A DNA stretch of 24,651 nucleotides from the NCBI GenBank assembly GCA_900555335.1, contig USKU01000008.1, forward strand, positions 1 through 24,651, in the 5' to 3' direction. The stretch comes from an uncultured Atopobium sp. (lineage in GTDB: Bacteria > Actinomycetota > Coriobacteriia > Coriobacteriales > Atopobiaceae). The notes under the pieces were generated by a model. That model was given only the letters and a program-made list of their open reading frames with translations, was not told the origin of the DNA and did no database searches. A program made the position numbers and the translations under genes. Shown here in pieces: positions 1 through 9,397 of this stretch (within the stretch, counting starts at the first letter, position 1; each line of letters begins with the position of its first letter).

Positions 1-1216
1 GCGCAGAAACCTGGCCGGTAGCAAGGCCAATCTGATTACCGTAGCTGGAATAACCTGCAGCTGCCGTGCGAACAATGGTGCGCTGGGGAAGCTTTCCAGG
101 AAGTGTCTGAGAAACGGGAACGGTTGGATCTGCGGCACCGGTGACGCGCATTGCCTGGTAGACGTAGCTGCGTCCAGAAAGGGGATCGCGGATTGCGCCA
201 CCGATACAGGTAGCTGCGCCACCAAAAGGCTCAATCTCGGTGGGGTGGTTGTGAGTCTCGTTCTTGAAGAGGAAGAGCCAGTCTTCGTCTTTGCCATCAA
301 CGTCTACCTTGACCTTTACGGTACAGGCGTTGATTTCTTCTGACTCATCAAGATTGGTGAGGACGCCCTTCTCGCGAAGGTACTTTGCACCAATAGTTGC
401 CATGTCCCAAAGAGAGACGGCACGATCTTCTCGCCCAAGCTCTTTGCGCATGGAGAGGTACTTCTCAAACGCAGCCTTTACCAGGTCATCATCAATCTGC
501 ACGCCGGTAATTCCGGTGTTAAAGGTGGTGTGGCGGCAGTGATCTGACCAGTAGGTATCAATGACGCGAATCTCGGTGATGGTAGGATCGCGCTGCTCTG
601 TGGTGAAGTACTGCTGGCAGAAGGTGAGGTCAGCCAGGTCCATAGCAAGGCCGTGAGAAGCAATGAACTCCTTGAGGCCGTCCTGGTCAAGGGCGTTAAA
701 GCCCTCAAGAACCTCTACGTCAGCAGGCTCTGGAATGGAAATCTTGAGGGTCTCGGGCAGCTCAAGGGAAGCCTCGCGAGCTTCAACGGGGTTGATCAGG
801 TAATTCTTGATGGCAGCAACGTCTGCCTCTGTGAGGTTTCCGGTCAGCACATAAAGGCGAGCAGAGCGCACAAGTGGACGCTCGCCCTGGCTGATAAGCT
901 GCACGCATTCAGCTGCAGAGTCTGCGCGCTGGTCAAACTGGCCAGGCAAAAACTCAACAGCAAACGTATGAACAGCCGCACCTTCAGAAGAAAATTCTGG
1001 CATGGTACGGCTGGCAAGATCGGACTGTGGTTCTGAGAAAACGGTGGGGATACAGGACTCAAAGAGTTCCTCTGAAATTCCCTCAACGTCGTAGCGGTTG
1101 AGCAGGTCAATGCGTTGTAACTCGGTAATACCAAGAAGGTCTTTCACTTCTTTGAGCAGGGCTTTTGCCTCGCCCTCGAAACCAGATTTTCTTTGGACGT
1201 AGACGCGCAGGACCAT
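1..1216 (-). CDS. purL: Phosphoribosylformylglycinamidine synthase, long form (N-terminal part, cut by window edge)
   Basis: Catalyses the ATP- and glutamine-dependent conversion of FGAR to FGAM in cytosolic purine biosynthesis. About 405 codons are visible; the gene continues past the left edge and has no stop in the window. I read it by translating the minus strand from the edge. Diagnostic motifs are WSDHCRHTTF (from residue 223) and NETHNHPTEIEPFGGAATC (from residue 319), the substrate- and ATP-binding signature of the PurL/AIR-synthase-related fold. WSDHCRH, rather than the SEHCRH of proteobacterial enzymes, fits the large clostridial-type protein of about 1,200 residues in which the glutaminase is fused at the C-terminus; that part is not visible. 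The ATG at 1214-1216 is chosen because AAAGGTGG lies 4 nt upstream. It starts MVLRVYVQRKSGFEGEA. A copy of the window-wide octamer lies at 428-435. Confidence 0.93.
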   Translation of the reverse strand, partial: MVLRVYVQRKSGFEGEAKALLKEVKDLLGITELQRIDLLNRYDVEGISEELFESCIPTVFSEPQSDLASRTMPEFSSEGAAVHTFAVEFLPGQFDQRADSAAECVQLISQGERPLVRSARLYVLTGNLTEADVAAIKNYLINPVEAREASLELPETLKISIPEPADVEVLEGFNALDQDGLKEFIASHGLAMDLADLTFCQQYFTTEQRDPTITEIRVIDTYWSDHCRHTTFNTGITGVQIDDDLVKAAFEKYLSMRKELGREDRAVSLWDMATIGAKYLREKGVLTNLDESEEINACTVKVKVDVDGKDEDWLFLFKNETHNHPTEIEPFGGAATCIGGAIRDPLSGRSYVYQAMRVTGAADPTVPVSQTLPGKLPQRTIVRTAAAGYSSYGNQIGLATGQVSA

Positions 1217-1356
1217 GGGGCCACCTTTCAATGCAAGCCTTGAACGCTTTTACTGGCTTTATTGTACGTTACTTAGGTGGACAAATTGGCGCTTGTCGAG
1301 AAAAGAAAAATGGGTTGTAACAGAGCGTTAAAAATACAAATTTTTTAGTTAAAAGT

Positions 1357-1429
1357 TTTTACGCCAGCAAGATTTGCGCCGGCAAGTGTACGTCGGAACG
1401 TTTTACGCCAGTAAGTTTTACGCCAGCAC
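1357..1429. repeat. 15-bp tandem repeat, five degenerate units, overlapping the ecfT stop codon
   Basis: Units with consensus TTTTACGCCAGCAAG begin at about 1357, 1372, 1387, 1401 and 1416. The units at 1357, 1401 and 1416 are near-identical, the one at 1372 has three changes and the one at 1387 is strongly decayed. The last unit contains the ecfT stop codon (1418-1420) and its final codons, so the array appears to have grown from the 3' end of the gene. The rest of the 1217-1417 gap is AT-rich and shows no gene and no convincing intrinsic terminator. Confidence 0.6.
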
Positions 1430-2201
1430 AAAGACAAGGGCGATAAAACAGGCGGTTATGCCCAAGGCAATTACCTCGCGAGCGCCAAAGGTTGGTTGAT
1501 GCCAACGTGTGCGAGAAGCCCCTGCTACATAGTGTCGAGCATCAAGTGCCTTGGAAAGGTTGTTGGCGTGTCTGATTGAGCTTGCTAAAAGCGCCACCAC
1601 AATGGAGAAAGTTGCGCGGAGTCTTTTAGGAAGCGAGCCTGAAGCAACGTCTCCTGCGCGAGCAGTTTGAGCCTCGGAAATAGACACGGCGTCGCCTGCA
1701 AGTGTTGGAATAAAGCGCAGCATAAGCGAGAAAATCATGGCAATCTCTTTACCGGGAAGACCAATTTTTGAGAGCGGCGTACAAGCTGCTTCAAAGGCAT
1801 TACCCAGATCAGTCTGAGTGGTGGTAAGCAGAAGCAGTGCGCCCATCAAAATTGCAGCTAAAATGCGCACAGGGTAGAGAAAAGCGCTCCATGCTCCCAC
1901 ATCAGTGATGGTAAAGATTGACCAGGAAACAAGCACAGTTCCTTCTCGCGTAAGCAACAGATTGAAGAGCGAGAGGAAGATGAGCAGCCAAGCAAGTGGG
2001 ATGATTGATACAAGCACTTGTTTGATGGGGATTTTTGCCAGAGCTAGTAGGCAAAGTGCACCTACTACCAGCAGCGCAAGCTGTGGTGCCGTGCGGATAA
2101 AAAACGTTGTGAGCATCAAAAGAAGTGCAGCCAGGCACTTAACGTTGGGATTAAGCCTATGGATGAGCGAGTCCCCGTGATAGTACTGGCCGACAGAAAT
2201 C

Positions 2202-2212
<11 letters not shown>
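1418..2212 (-). CDS. ecfT: Energy-coupling factor transporter transmembrane protein EcfT
   Basis: Membrane scaffold of an ECF vitamin importer. It links the cytosolic ATPases to the substrate-binding S component. The 264-residue protein has hydrophobic segments at about 25-60, 66-88, 108-131, 155-172, 200-212 and the C-terminus. The family's two cytoplasmic coupling-helix motifs (Ala-Arg-Gly type) appear as AQTARAGD (181-188) and KALDARHY (221-228); the usual Gly of the second motif is His here. A longer reading frame opens at 2251, but the ATG at 2210-2212 has AAGGAGG 5-6 nt upstream and starts MALKISVGQYYHGDS, the normal family N-terminus. This start overlaps the end of the upstream ATPase gene by 11 nt (stop at 2202-2204), which suggests translational coupling. 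It is the last gene of the riboswitch-controlled operon. Confidence 0.93.
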
Positions 2213-4083
<1,871 letters not shown>

Positions 4084-4091
<8 letters not shown>

Positions 4092-4671
4092 CGTCTTTGA
4101 TGCTCTCAAAGAGTGAGGTAGCCGAGCGCATGATAACAACAAAGATGATGCTGTTAATGGCAACCTTTACCACGTTGAAGGGGAGAAGTGCTGGGACAAT
4201 CAGTCCACTTACTGCCTCCACGCTCATGCCGGTATAGATTGGAGTAACTACGAGGTTGCCCAGAATGCAAGCAACAACACTGACAACGCTGCCCACAATG
4301 AGGGCAAGTACCAGCTGCTTGATCTTCTCGGAACGGTTATACACAATCAGCGAGACAGGCAAAACGTAGCTAAGCGTTGCCAGAATTGCCATGATAGTGC
4401 CGTAAATTCCGGATTCCGTGGTGAGGTGCAAAAGGTAGGGAAGCACCGAGACAATCGCGCCCGCGGCAGGGCCAAAAGCTACGCCTGCGAGCAGGGCAAA
4501 GACGCCCGATGGATCGTACTTCAAAAACGTCACGCCTGGGATCAGAGGGAACTGAAGCACCATGGTGCTGATTGCAGCAGCTGCACAAAGCATGGCGAGA
4601 ATAGCAATTCTCTTGGTAGACCAGCCGTTAGAAAATGCGGTTGTTGCGTGGGTTGAGTGGGATGAAGCCAT
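4084..4671 (-). CDS. ribU: Riboflavin ECF transporter substrate-binding component RibU
   Basis: Integral membrane S component that binds riboflavin and delivers it through the ECF module encoded just downstream. The 195-residue protein has about six hydrophobic segments after a polar N-terminus (MASSHSTHATTAFSNGW). RibU-like signatures are FLKYDPSGVFALLAGVAFGP (about 50-70) and PFNVVKVAINSIIF near the C-terminus. A frame opens at an ATG at 4692, but that ATG is part of the conserved GGAUG of the FMN riboswitch. The ATG at 4669-4671, preceded by CGGAG about 7 nt upstream, is the better start. Substrate assignment rests on the motifs together with the FMN riboswitch. A GGCGAGAA octamer lies at 4594-4601. 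The stop overlaps the preferred start of the next gene. Confidence 0.92.
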
Positions 4672-4680
4672 AAAAGTCTC

Positions 4681-4838
4681 CGTTTCTGACATCCGGACTG
4701 TACCGTTGGTCCTGGACTTTAACCAGGTTAACCGCCTTTGCGGGTCGCGGACTTGATGGCTCTTTGAACTGGGTTGTTACAAACCCTAAAGCTCGGCCAC
4801 CTTACCACCAGTAGGTAATTGCAACCATTTCTGAAACA
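4681..4838 (-). promoter_or_regulatory. FMN riboswitch (RFN element) upstream of ribU
   Basis: Read on the minus strand, the segment carries the conserved RFN blocks in order: CUACUGGUGGUAAG, then AGUCCGCGACCCGC, then CAACGGUACAGUCCGGAUG. P1 can form between GUUUC (4833-4837) and GAAAC (4682-4686). The ribU Shine-Dalgarno (CGGAG, about 4678-4682) touches the 3' strand of P1 and the start codon is at 4669-4671. Control by occlusion of ribosome binding is therefore more likely than termination, and no U tract was seen. Known RFN elements bind FMN and shut off riboflavin synthesis or uptake genes. Confidence 0.93.
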
Positions 4839-4849
4839 TATCGATAAGT

Positions 4850-4858
4850 ACTATAGCA
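4850..4858 (-). promoter_or_regulatory. Extended -10 promoter for the ribU operon
   Basis: On the minus strand the sequence reads TGCTATAGT: a TG one base before the hexamer TATAGT (4850-4855). No good -35 hexamer is seen 16-18 bp upstream, which extended -10 promoters tolerate. Transcription would begin near 4843, directly at the 5' edge of the riboswitch P1 stem, and that position supports the call. Confidence 0.55.
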
Positions 4859-5002
4859 GAGTTAACAGCTGATAACACGCAAAACAGGATGGACATTTAT
4901 TCGACAGAAATGAGAGATAACCCCAAAATAACCCAATAGAAATCTAAAAACATTTTTGAGACATAAGGCGTTTATCTTCCTCGACTCCATGTTTTTCTCG
5001 CT

Positions 5003-5018
5003 TGCGATAAACTATAAA
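5003..5018 (+). promoter_or_regulatory. Possible murB promoter -10 region
   Basis: Two overlapping candidates are visible: TG-C-GATAAA (extended -10 form, 5003-5011) and TATAAA (5013-5018), about 30 nt before the murB start. No clear -35 box is present. A one-base variant of the 11-mer motif (TTTTTCTCGCT) occupies 4992-5002. Confidence 0.3.
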
Positions 5019-5044
5019 AAGTAACTTACTAAGGAGCGTGTTAC

Positions 5045-5971
5045 ATGTCTGAAAGTGGCTATGACTTACAAAGCCTGGCCGGAAAGCTTTGCTCGATTGT
5101 TGGAGAAGAGAACGTCCTGGTAGACGAGCCAATGAGCGAGCACACCACCTTTAAAGTGGGTGGACCTGCGGATCTCTATGTCATCCCTGATGACCCTGAT
5201 GAGGTTAAAGAGGTTCTCCTTGCGGTTAAAGACGCAGAAGCTCCTTATTTTATCCTTGGCTACGGCTCTGACCTGCTTGTTTCCGACGCAGGTTATCGTG
5301 GTGTGATCATTGCTGTTGCCGATGGTCTCACCGGCGTAAGCATCGACGATACCGAGATGACCTGCCAAGCTGGCGTTGGCCTCAAAGAGGCGTCCGAGAT
5401 GGCCTGTGAGCTGGACCTTTCTGGACTGGAGTTTGCGTGCGGCATCCCAGGTTCTGTGGGCGGCGCATGCTTCATGAACGCAGGCGCTTACGACGGCTGC
5501 ATCGCTGACGTGCTCAAATCCGTCCGCGTTCTTCTCGCCGACGGCACCTTTGCTACGCTGGACGCATCCGAGCTTGACCTAGGTTATCGTCACAGCAGAA
5601 TCGCTGATGAAGGCATGATTGTGCTTTCCGCCACGTTTAATCTTCATCGCGCTGATGGCGAGAAGATCCGCGAAAAGATGGAAGAGTTCACACGCGCTCG
5701 CGAGGAAAAGCAACCTCTTGAGCTGCCTTCCGCTGGTTCAACTTTTAAGCGCCCCGAGGGTCACTTTGTTGGTAAGCTTGTTACCGACGCTGGTCTTAAG
5801 GGTTATCGTTTTGGCGGTGCCGGTGTTTCCGATAAGCATGCTGGTTTTGTGGTCAACTACGATAACGCTACTGCTGCAGAGGTCCACGCAGTTATCGAGC
5901 ATGTTCAGGCAGAGGTCAAGCGCCAGTTTGATGTCGAGCTTCACCCTGAGGTAAGGTTCCTTGGAGAGTAG
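5045..5971 (+). CDS. murB: UDP-N-acetylenolpyruvoylglucosamine reductase MurB
   Basis: FAD- and NADPH-dependent cytosolic enzyme that reduces UDP-GlcNAc-enolpyruvate to UDP-MurNAc, the second committed step of peptidoglycan precursor synthesis. The 308-residue length is normal for type II MurB. Visible motifs: HTTFKVGGPA (33-42), GYGSDLLVSDAGYRG (72-86, the FAD phosphate-binding loop, with Tyr-Gly-Ser-Asp where Asn-Gly-Ser-Asn is usual), GIPGSVGGACFMNAGAY (133-149), the catalytic serine in SAGSTFKRP (219-227, Ser222) and the C-terminal glutamate in PEVRFLGE (Glu302). The ATG is preceded by AAGGAG 8 nt upstream. It is a single gene, divergent from the ribU operon and convergent with the PFK gene. 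Two octamer copies lie inside (5532-5539 and 5657-5664). Confidence 0.96.
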   Translation: MSESGYDLQSLAGKLCSIVGEENVLVDEPMSEHTTFKVGGPADLYVIPDDPDEVKEVLLAVKDAEAPYFILGYGSDLLVSDAGYRGVIIAVADGLTGVSIDDTEMTCQAGVGLKEASEMACELDLSGLEFACGIPGSVGGACFMNAGAYDGCIADVLKSVRVLLADGTFATLDASELDLGYRHSRIADEGMIVLSATFNLHRADGEKIREKMEEFTRAREEKQPLELPSAGSTFKRPEGHFVGKLVTDAGLKGYRFGGAGVSDKHAGFVVNYDNATAAEVHAVIEHVQAEVKRQFDVELHPEVRFLGE

Positions 5972-5991
5972 CTAGTCGCGGCTCACACCTA

Positions 5992-6045
5992 TCCGCAACG
6001 GATTGCACGCGTCCGCACGGCGCTGTCGCGTCCGCAACGAATCGC
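5992..6045. repeat. Short direct repeats between murB and the PFK gene
   Basis: TCCGCAACGGATTGC (5992-6006) recurs as TCCGCAACGAATCGC (6031-6045), with a shortened copy TCCGCACG at 6012-6019 and a last TCCGCA at 6055-6060 inside the PFK gene. Spacing is about 20 bp. The array fills the 73-bp gap between the two convergent genes. No clear terminator hairpin with a U tract was found there. Confidence 0.4.
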
Positions 6046-7352
6046 TACGATAACTCCGCAAGAAAACGGGGAAGTCCGTCGGTAGAAATCGGCTCCTCCA
6101 TGCCCGCGACAAGAGGACGCAGGTAGGTTAGGGCGGCGTCGGTGACATTGAAGCCGTCCTTGGAAATCATTTCTCGAGGTACAAGCTTTACCTTGTTAGC
6201 AACGTCGGCGACAGGGGTCGTGCGAATTTTCGTAGCATAAGGCGTATCTGAAGTTCGCTGAACGCCAACCATAATACCCGTTTTACCTTGGAGAACAGCT
6301 TCAATTCCTGCGGAGCCTAGCGCCTCAGCCTCGTCCAAGTCAACCTTGCTAGCAGCATGCGAAGCGCAGCGCTGCAGCGTATTGAGCTCAATGCCGCGAG
6401 ACTTTACGCCTAGCTGATCCTTGGCTAGCTGCGACAAGTATTGAGCTGTTCCGGATTGTGCCGCGAGGTGGCCAAACGTGTCAATCGCAACGGATTTTGC
6501 ATCAAAAAGGAAACTACCATCTGCGTGATGAACGCCCTCGCTAACAACTACGATCACGTTGTTTTTCTCGCGAAGTCGCTGCTCAATGGTGGAAAGTAGC
6601 GCGTGTTCATCAAGCGGAACCTCGGGCAGGAGGACAAAATCCGGGGCAGTTCCGCAAATATCTTGTGCCAGCGCACCAGCTGCCGTGAGCCAGCCGGCGT
6701 CGCGACCCATGGCTTCGATAAACGTGACGTTTTTGCTGTTGTAGACGCCGCTGTCGCGGGTGAGCTCGGCGGTTACGGACGCAACGAATCGCGCCGCGCT
6801 ACCAAAGCCGGGGGTGTGATCGGTGCCCTCGAGGTCGTTGTCGATGGTTTTTGGCACACCTACAACGCGAACATGGCTTTCTATCTGGGCAAAGTATCGA
6901 GACAGCTTGTCCGTGGTGTCCATGGAATCGTTGCCGCCGATGTATAGCACGGCGTCTACCTGGTATTTCTTGAGCTGCGCATCAATCTGCTGGTAGATAG
7001 GAGAGATAGCTGTGGATTCCGAGTTGTCAGCAATCTCCGGTAATTTAAAGCGGCAGCTACCCAGCCAGCTCGATGGCGTTTTTCTTAGGAGCTGAAGGTT
7101 TTTCTCGCCAGGATTTGTGGATGCGTGGTTGGACGATCCCGATTCAGATGCTATAAATTCAAGTGCTTCCACCAGGTCAACGACGTTACCCTCAAGAAAG
7201 CCCTGGATTCCGTTGCGCATTCCGAGCACTCGGAGGCCCTGGGCGTGAGCTGCGCGAACAACACCCGCGAGCGATGCATTAATCGCGGCAGTTGGTCCGC
7301 CCGACTGTCCGACCAGGATTGTGTGAATTGCATGCTCTGTTGTGGTGTTCAT
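6045..7352 (-). CDS. Diphosphate-dependent 6-phosphofructokinase
   Basis: Phosphorylates fructose 6-phosphate to the 1,6-bisphosphate in glycolysis. Sequence features point to pyrophosphate rather than ATP as phosphoryl donor. The 435-residue protein has GQSGGPTAAIN (15-25), GGNDSMDT (139-146, Asp where ATP enzymes have Gly in GGDGS) and PKTIDNDLEGTDHTPGFGS (167-185, Lys where ATP enzymes have Gly in PGTIDND). The two substitutions at the donor site are the accepted marks of PPi-PFKs; EAMGRDAGW (213-221) is the F6P-binding loop. The longer frame from 7385 begins with TTG; the ATG at 7350-7352 with GAGG 5 nt upstream gives the normal N-terminus. PPi-PFKs work in both directions. It lies downstream of eno on the same strand but has its own promoter. 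Confidence 0.9.
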   Translation of the reverse strand: MNTTTEHAIHTILVGQSGGPTAAINASLAGVVRAAHAQGLRVLGMRNGIQGFLEGNVVDLVEALEFIASESGSSNHASTNPGEKNLQLLRKTPSSWLGSCRFKLPEIADNSESTAISPIYQQIDAQLKKYQVDAVLYIGGNDSMDTTDKLSRYFAQIESHVRVVGVPKTIDNDLEGTDHTPGFGSAARFVASVTAELTRDSGVYNSKNVTFIEAMGRDAGWLTAAGALAQDICGTAPDFVLLPEVPLDEHALLSTIEQRLREKNNVIVVVSEGVHHADGSFLFDAKSVAIDTFGHLAAQSGTAQYLSQLAKDQLGVKSRGIELNTLQRCASHAASKVDLDEAEALGSAGIEAVLQGKTGIMVGVQRTSDTPYATKIRTTPVADVANKVKLVPREMISKDGFNVTDAALTYLRPLVAGMEEPISTDGLPRFLAELS

Positions 7353-7414
7353 AGCGCCTCGGATTCTTGAAAGTTGACGTATCAAGTATAACCGCGGTAG
7401 GCAGCTGCGGTGCT

Positions 7415-7442
7415 GTTATATCGACTGACGAAAAATCCTCAA
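7415..7442 (-). promoter_or_regulatory. Promoter of the PPi-PFK gene
   Basis: On the minus strand TTGAGG (7437-7442) and TATAAC (7415-7420) are separated by 16 bp, a good sigma-70-type match. Predicted transcription start is near 7408, giving a leader of about 55 nt. Confidence 0.5.
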
Positions 7443-7620
7443 AAAACTGCAGATAAAGTCAGGCTTAATAGCCCAAATACATCGTGGATTAGCTTTTGTT
7501 ATAGGATTTGAATTTAATCAGGTACGTTCAATTCACTATTATGCATAAGTTCTATCTGATATACATAATTATGAATGAAGATATATCAAAGATTTAATTA
7601 CCCTAAATTTCAGGATTAAG
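7443..7620. other. AT-rich non-coding stretch, nothing recognised
   Basis: Lies between the PFK promoter and the inverted-repeat element. No reading frame with coding character, no strong hairpin and no repeat shared with the rest of the window was seen. It is much richer in A and T than the GC-rich 7756-7930 segment on the other side of the element. Confidence 0.5.
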
Positions 7621-7755
7621 CGAGCACATCTATGTCAGATAATCTGCAAAATCAAGAATCAAAAACACATCTAATGACGATATTCTGCATGAGACAAGCG
7701 TTTTGAGCGAAATGTATACGCATTTTCAGCAGATTATCTGACATAGGTGTGTTCG
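7621..7755. repeat. 135-bp element bounded by 27-bp inverted repeats, with an internal third copy
   Basis: Left arm 7621-7647 and right arm 7729-7755 are reverse complements with 25 of 27 positions matching; the shared core is CTATGTCAGATAATCTGC. A degenerate third copy in the same orientation as the left arm lies at 7666-7688 (CACATCTA, GATA and TCTGC shared). No open frame with coding character lies between the arms and no target-site duplication is evident. Possible identities are a MITE-like relic, a multi-site regulator target, or a structured RNA of about 130 nt. It sits upstream of the PFK promoter and downstream of the eno terminator. Confidence 0.7.
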
Positions 7756-7853
7756 GGCGTTTCGAACTAGACACGGATGTGCTTACGGAACTCATACGCC
7801 CGCTAAGGCATCGCGTGCGGCGAGAAACCCGCAGGTCATGCAGCCGCTCACAG

Positions 7854-7905
7854 ACCCACACCCGCACCCGCACCCGGACCCGCTCCGCACCCGGACCCGC
7901 GCCGC
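7854..7905. repeat. Hexanucleotide microsatellite (ACCCGC/ACCCGG)
   Basis: About eight tandem units of ACCCGS, interrupted once by the 5-nt unit TCCGC at 7884-7888, and ending in GCCGC. It is non-coding: the reading frame through it merely yields alternating Arg-Val. It lies just downstream of the eno terminator as eno is read. Confidence 0.7.
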
Positions 7906-7931
7906 AGCGCCCGAGCAGCACCCGCGCGCAC

Positions 7932-7963
7932 AAAAAAGCCGCACCTCAAATGAGATGCGGCTT
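7932..7963 (-). terminator. Rho-independent terminator of eno
   Basis: On the minus strand AAGCCGCATCTCA and TGAGGTGCGGCTT (7936-7948 and 7951-7963) form a 13-bp stem with one G-U pair and a very short loop, followed by a run of U (7932-7937). It begins about 28 nt after the eno stop. Confidence 0.92.
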
Positions 7964-7991
7964 CGTAGCGTCTAGCGCACAACCTGCGAGT

Positions 7992-9281
7992 TTAGCGAAG
8001 GTTGTAGAAAGCGTCCATGCCCAGGTACTCAGCGCCGTCAGCGAGGTCATCCTCGATGCGGAGAAGCTGGTTGTACTTAGCAACACGCTCGGTACGAGCA
8101 GGTGCACCAGTCTTGATCTGACCAGCGTTGGTTGCAACAACAAGGTCAGCAATGGTGGTGTCCTCGGTCTCACCGGAACGGTGGGAGACAACTGCGGTGT
8201 AACCTGCGCGCTTAGCCATCTCGATAGCCTCGAGGGACTCGGTCAGGGTACCAATCTGGTTGACCTTGATGAGGATGGAGTTACCAGCGTGAACCTCAAT
8301 GCCCTTCTTCAGGCGCTGAGTGTTGGTAACAAAGAGGTCGTCGCCGACGAGCTGGATCTTCTTGCCCAGACGCTGGGTAAGGATCTTCCAACCGTCCCAG
8401 TCCTCCTCTGCAAGACCGTCCTCGATGGAGACGATTGGGAACTTCTCGACCATTTCCTCGTAGTAAGCAACCATTTCCTCGGAGGTAAGGGAGCGACCCT
8501 CGCCCTTGAGGTCATACTTGCCGGTCTCCTTGTTGTAGAACTCAGAAGAAGCTGGGTCCATAGCAAAGCGGAAGTCCTTGCCAAGCTCAAAGCCAGCAGC
8601 CGTAACAGCCTCGGAAAGAAGCTCAAGTGGCTCCTCGTTGGACTTAAGGTCTGGAGCAAAGCCGCCCTCGTCACCAACACCGGTGTTGAGGCCCTGGGAC
8701 TTCAGAGTGTCCTTGAGGGTGTGGTAAACCTGTGCGCACCAGCGAAGAGCGGTGGTGAAGTCAGGAGCACCAACAGGCATAATCATGAACTCCTGGAAGT
8801 CAACGTTGTTGTCAGCGTGGACGCCACCGTTGAGGACGTTCATCATAGGAACAGGAAGAGTGTGAGCATTTGCGCCACCGAGGTAAGCGTAAAGTGGAAG
8901 CTCAGCAGAAGCAGCTGCAGCGTGAGCAACAGCAAGAGAAACGCCGAGAATAGCGTTTGCACCGAGGCGACCCTTGTTTGGAGTGCCGTCAAGCTTGATC
9001 ATAGCGAGGTCAAGGCCGCGCTGATCCTCTGCGTCCCAACCAATAACGAGGTCGCGGATCTCAGTGTTGACGTGCTCGACTGCCTTCAGAACGCCCTTGC
9101 CCAGGTAACGGCTCTTGTCGCCGTCGCGAAGCTCTACAGCCTCGAACTCACCAGTGGAAGCGCCGGAAGGAACGATTGCACGACCAAAGGAGCCGTCGTC
9201 AAGAACAACCTCAACCTCAACGGTTGGATTGCCACGGGAATCGAGGACCTCACGTGCGTGAACATCAAAAATCTGGCTCAT
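7992..9281 (-). CDS. eno: Enolase
   Basis: Mg-dependent glycolytic enzyme converting 2-phosphoglycerate to phosphoenolpyruvate. The 429 residues are full family length. Visible: SGASTGE (39-45, mobile catalytic loop), MNVLNGGVHADN (147-158), GDEGGFAP (203-210, catalytic Glu205), the Mg ligands Asp242 (MDPASSEF), Glu287 (SIEDGL) and Asp314 (VGDD), the catalytic base Lys339 (LIKVNQ) and SHRSGETED (366-374). The ATG at 9279-9281 is preceded by AAAGGTGAG. It is monocistronic: a promoter lies at 9332-9360 and a terminator follows the gene. It has no copy of the window's common octamer. A 526-codon open frame on the opposite strand is a codon-bias shadow. Confidence 0.98.
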   Translation of the reverse strand: MSQIFDVHAREVLDSRGNPTVEVEVVLDDGSFGRAIVPSGASTGEFEAVELRDGDKSRYLGKGVLKAVEHVNTEIRDLVIGWDAEDQRGLDLAMIKLDGTPNKGRLGANAILGVSLAVAHAAAASAELPLYAYLGGANAHTLPVPMMNVLNGGVHADNNVDFQEFMIMPVGAPDFTTALRWCAQVYHTLKDTLKSQGLNTGVGDEGGFAPDLKSNEEPLELLSEAVTAAGFELGKDFRFAMDPASSEFYNKETGKYDLKGEGRSLTSEEMVAYYEEMVEKFPIVSIEDGLAEEDWDGWKILTQRLGKKIQLVGDDLFVTNTQRLKKGIEVHAGNSILIKVNQIGTLTESLEAIEMAKRAGYTAVVSHRSGETEDTTIADLVVATNAGQIKTGAPARTERVAKYNQLLRIEDDLADGAEYLGMDAFYNLR

Positions 9282-9331
9282 AGCTCACCTTTCTTTAGGT
9301 TTAACATTTTGCTGATTGCACAGACATAACT

Positions 9332-9373
9332 ATTATACCCATTCTGTTATGAGGTGTGTATTGTAATTACACA
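9332..9373 (-). promoter_or_regulatory. eno promoter with overlapping palindromic operator candidate
   Basis: On the minus strand the -10 is a perfect TATAAT (9332-9337) and the -35 is TACACA (9355-9360, 4 of 6) with a 17-bp spacer. The -35 is one half of a dyad: TGTGTA (9355-9360), 7 bp, TACACA (9368-9373). Such a 19-bp dyad over a -35 box is a typical repressor or redox-sensor site, but I do not recognise the regulator. Confidence 0.6.
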
Positions 9374-9397
9374 TAGTATTAAGCTCGGAAGAGATAG

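Noticed and set aside
4690..4692. ATG at 4690-4692 as the ribU start
   Set aside because: It is the conserved AUG within GGAUG of the FMN aptamer; a better-placed Shine-Dalgarno and ATG exist at 4671.
7621..7755. Complete insertion sequence
   Set aside because: The space between the arms is only about 80 bp, encodes no transposase, and no target-site duplication is visible.
7652..7933. 93-codon minus-strand frame through the hexanucleotide repeat
   Set aside because: Its Arg-Val alternation is a direct product of the ACCCGC repeat and it spans the inverted-repeat element; no coding signal.
7749..9329. 526-codon open frame on the plus strand opposite eno
   Set aside because: It is the antisense shadow of a strongly codon-biased enolase gene. 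It has no family motif, and its first part reads through the hexanucleotide repeat.
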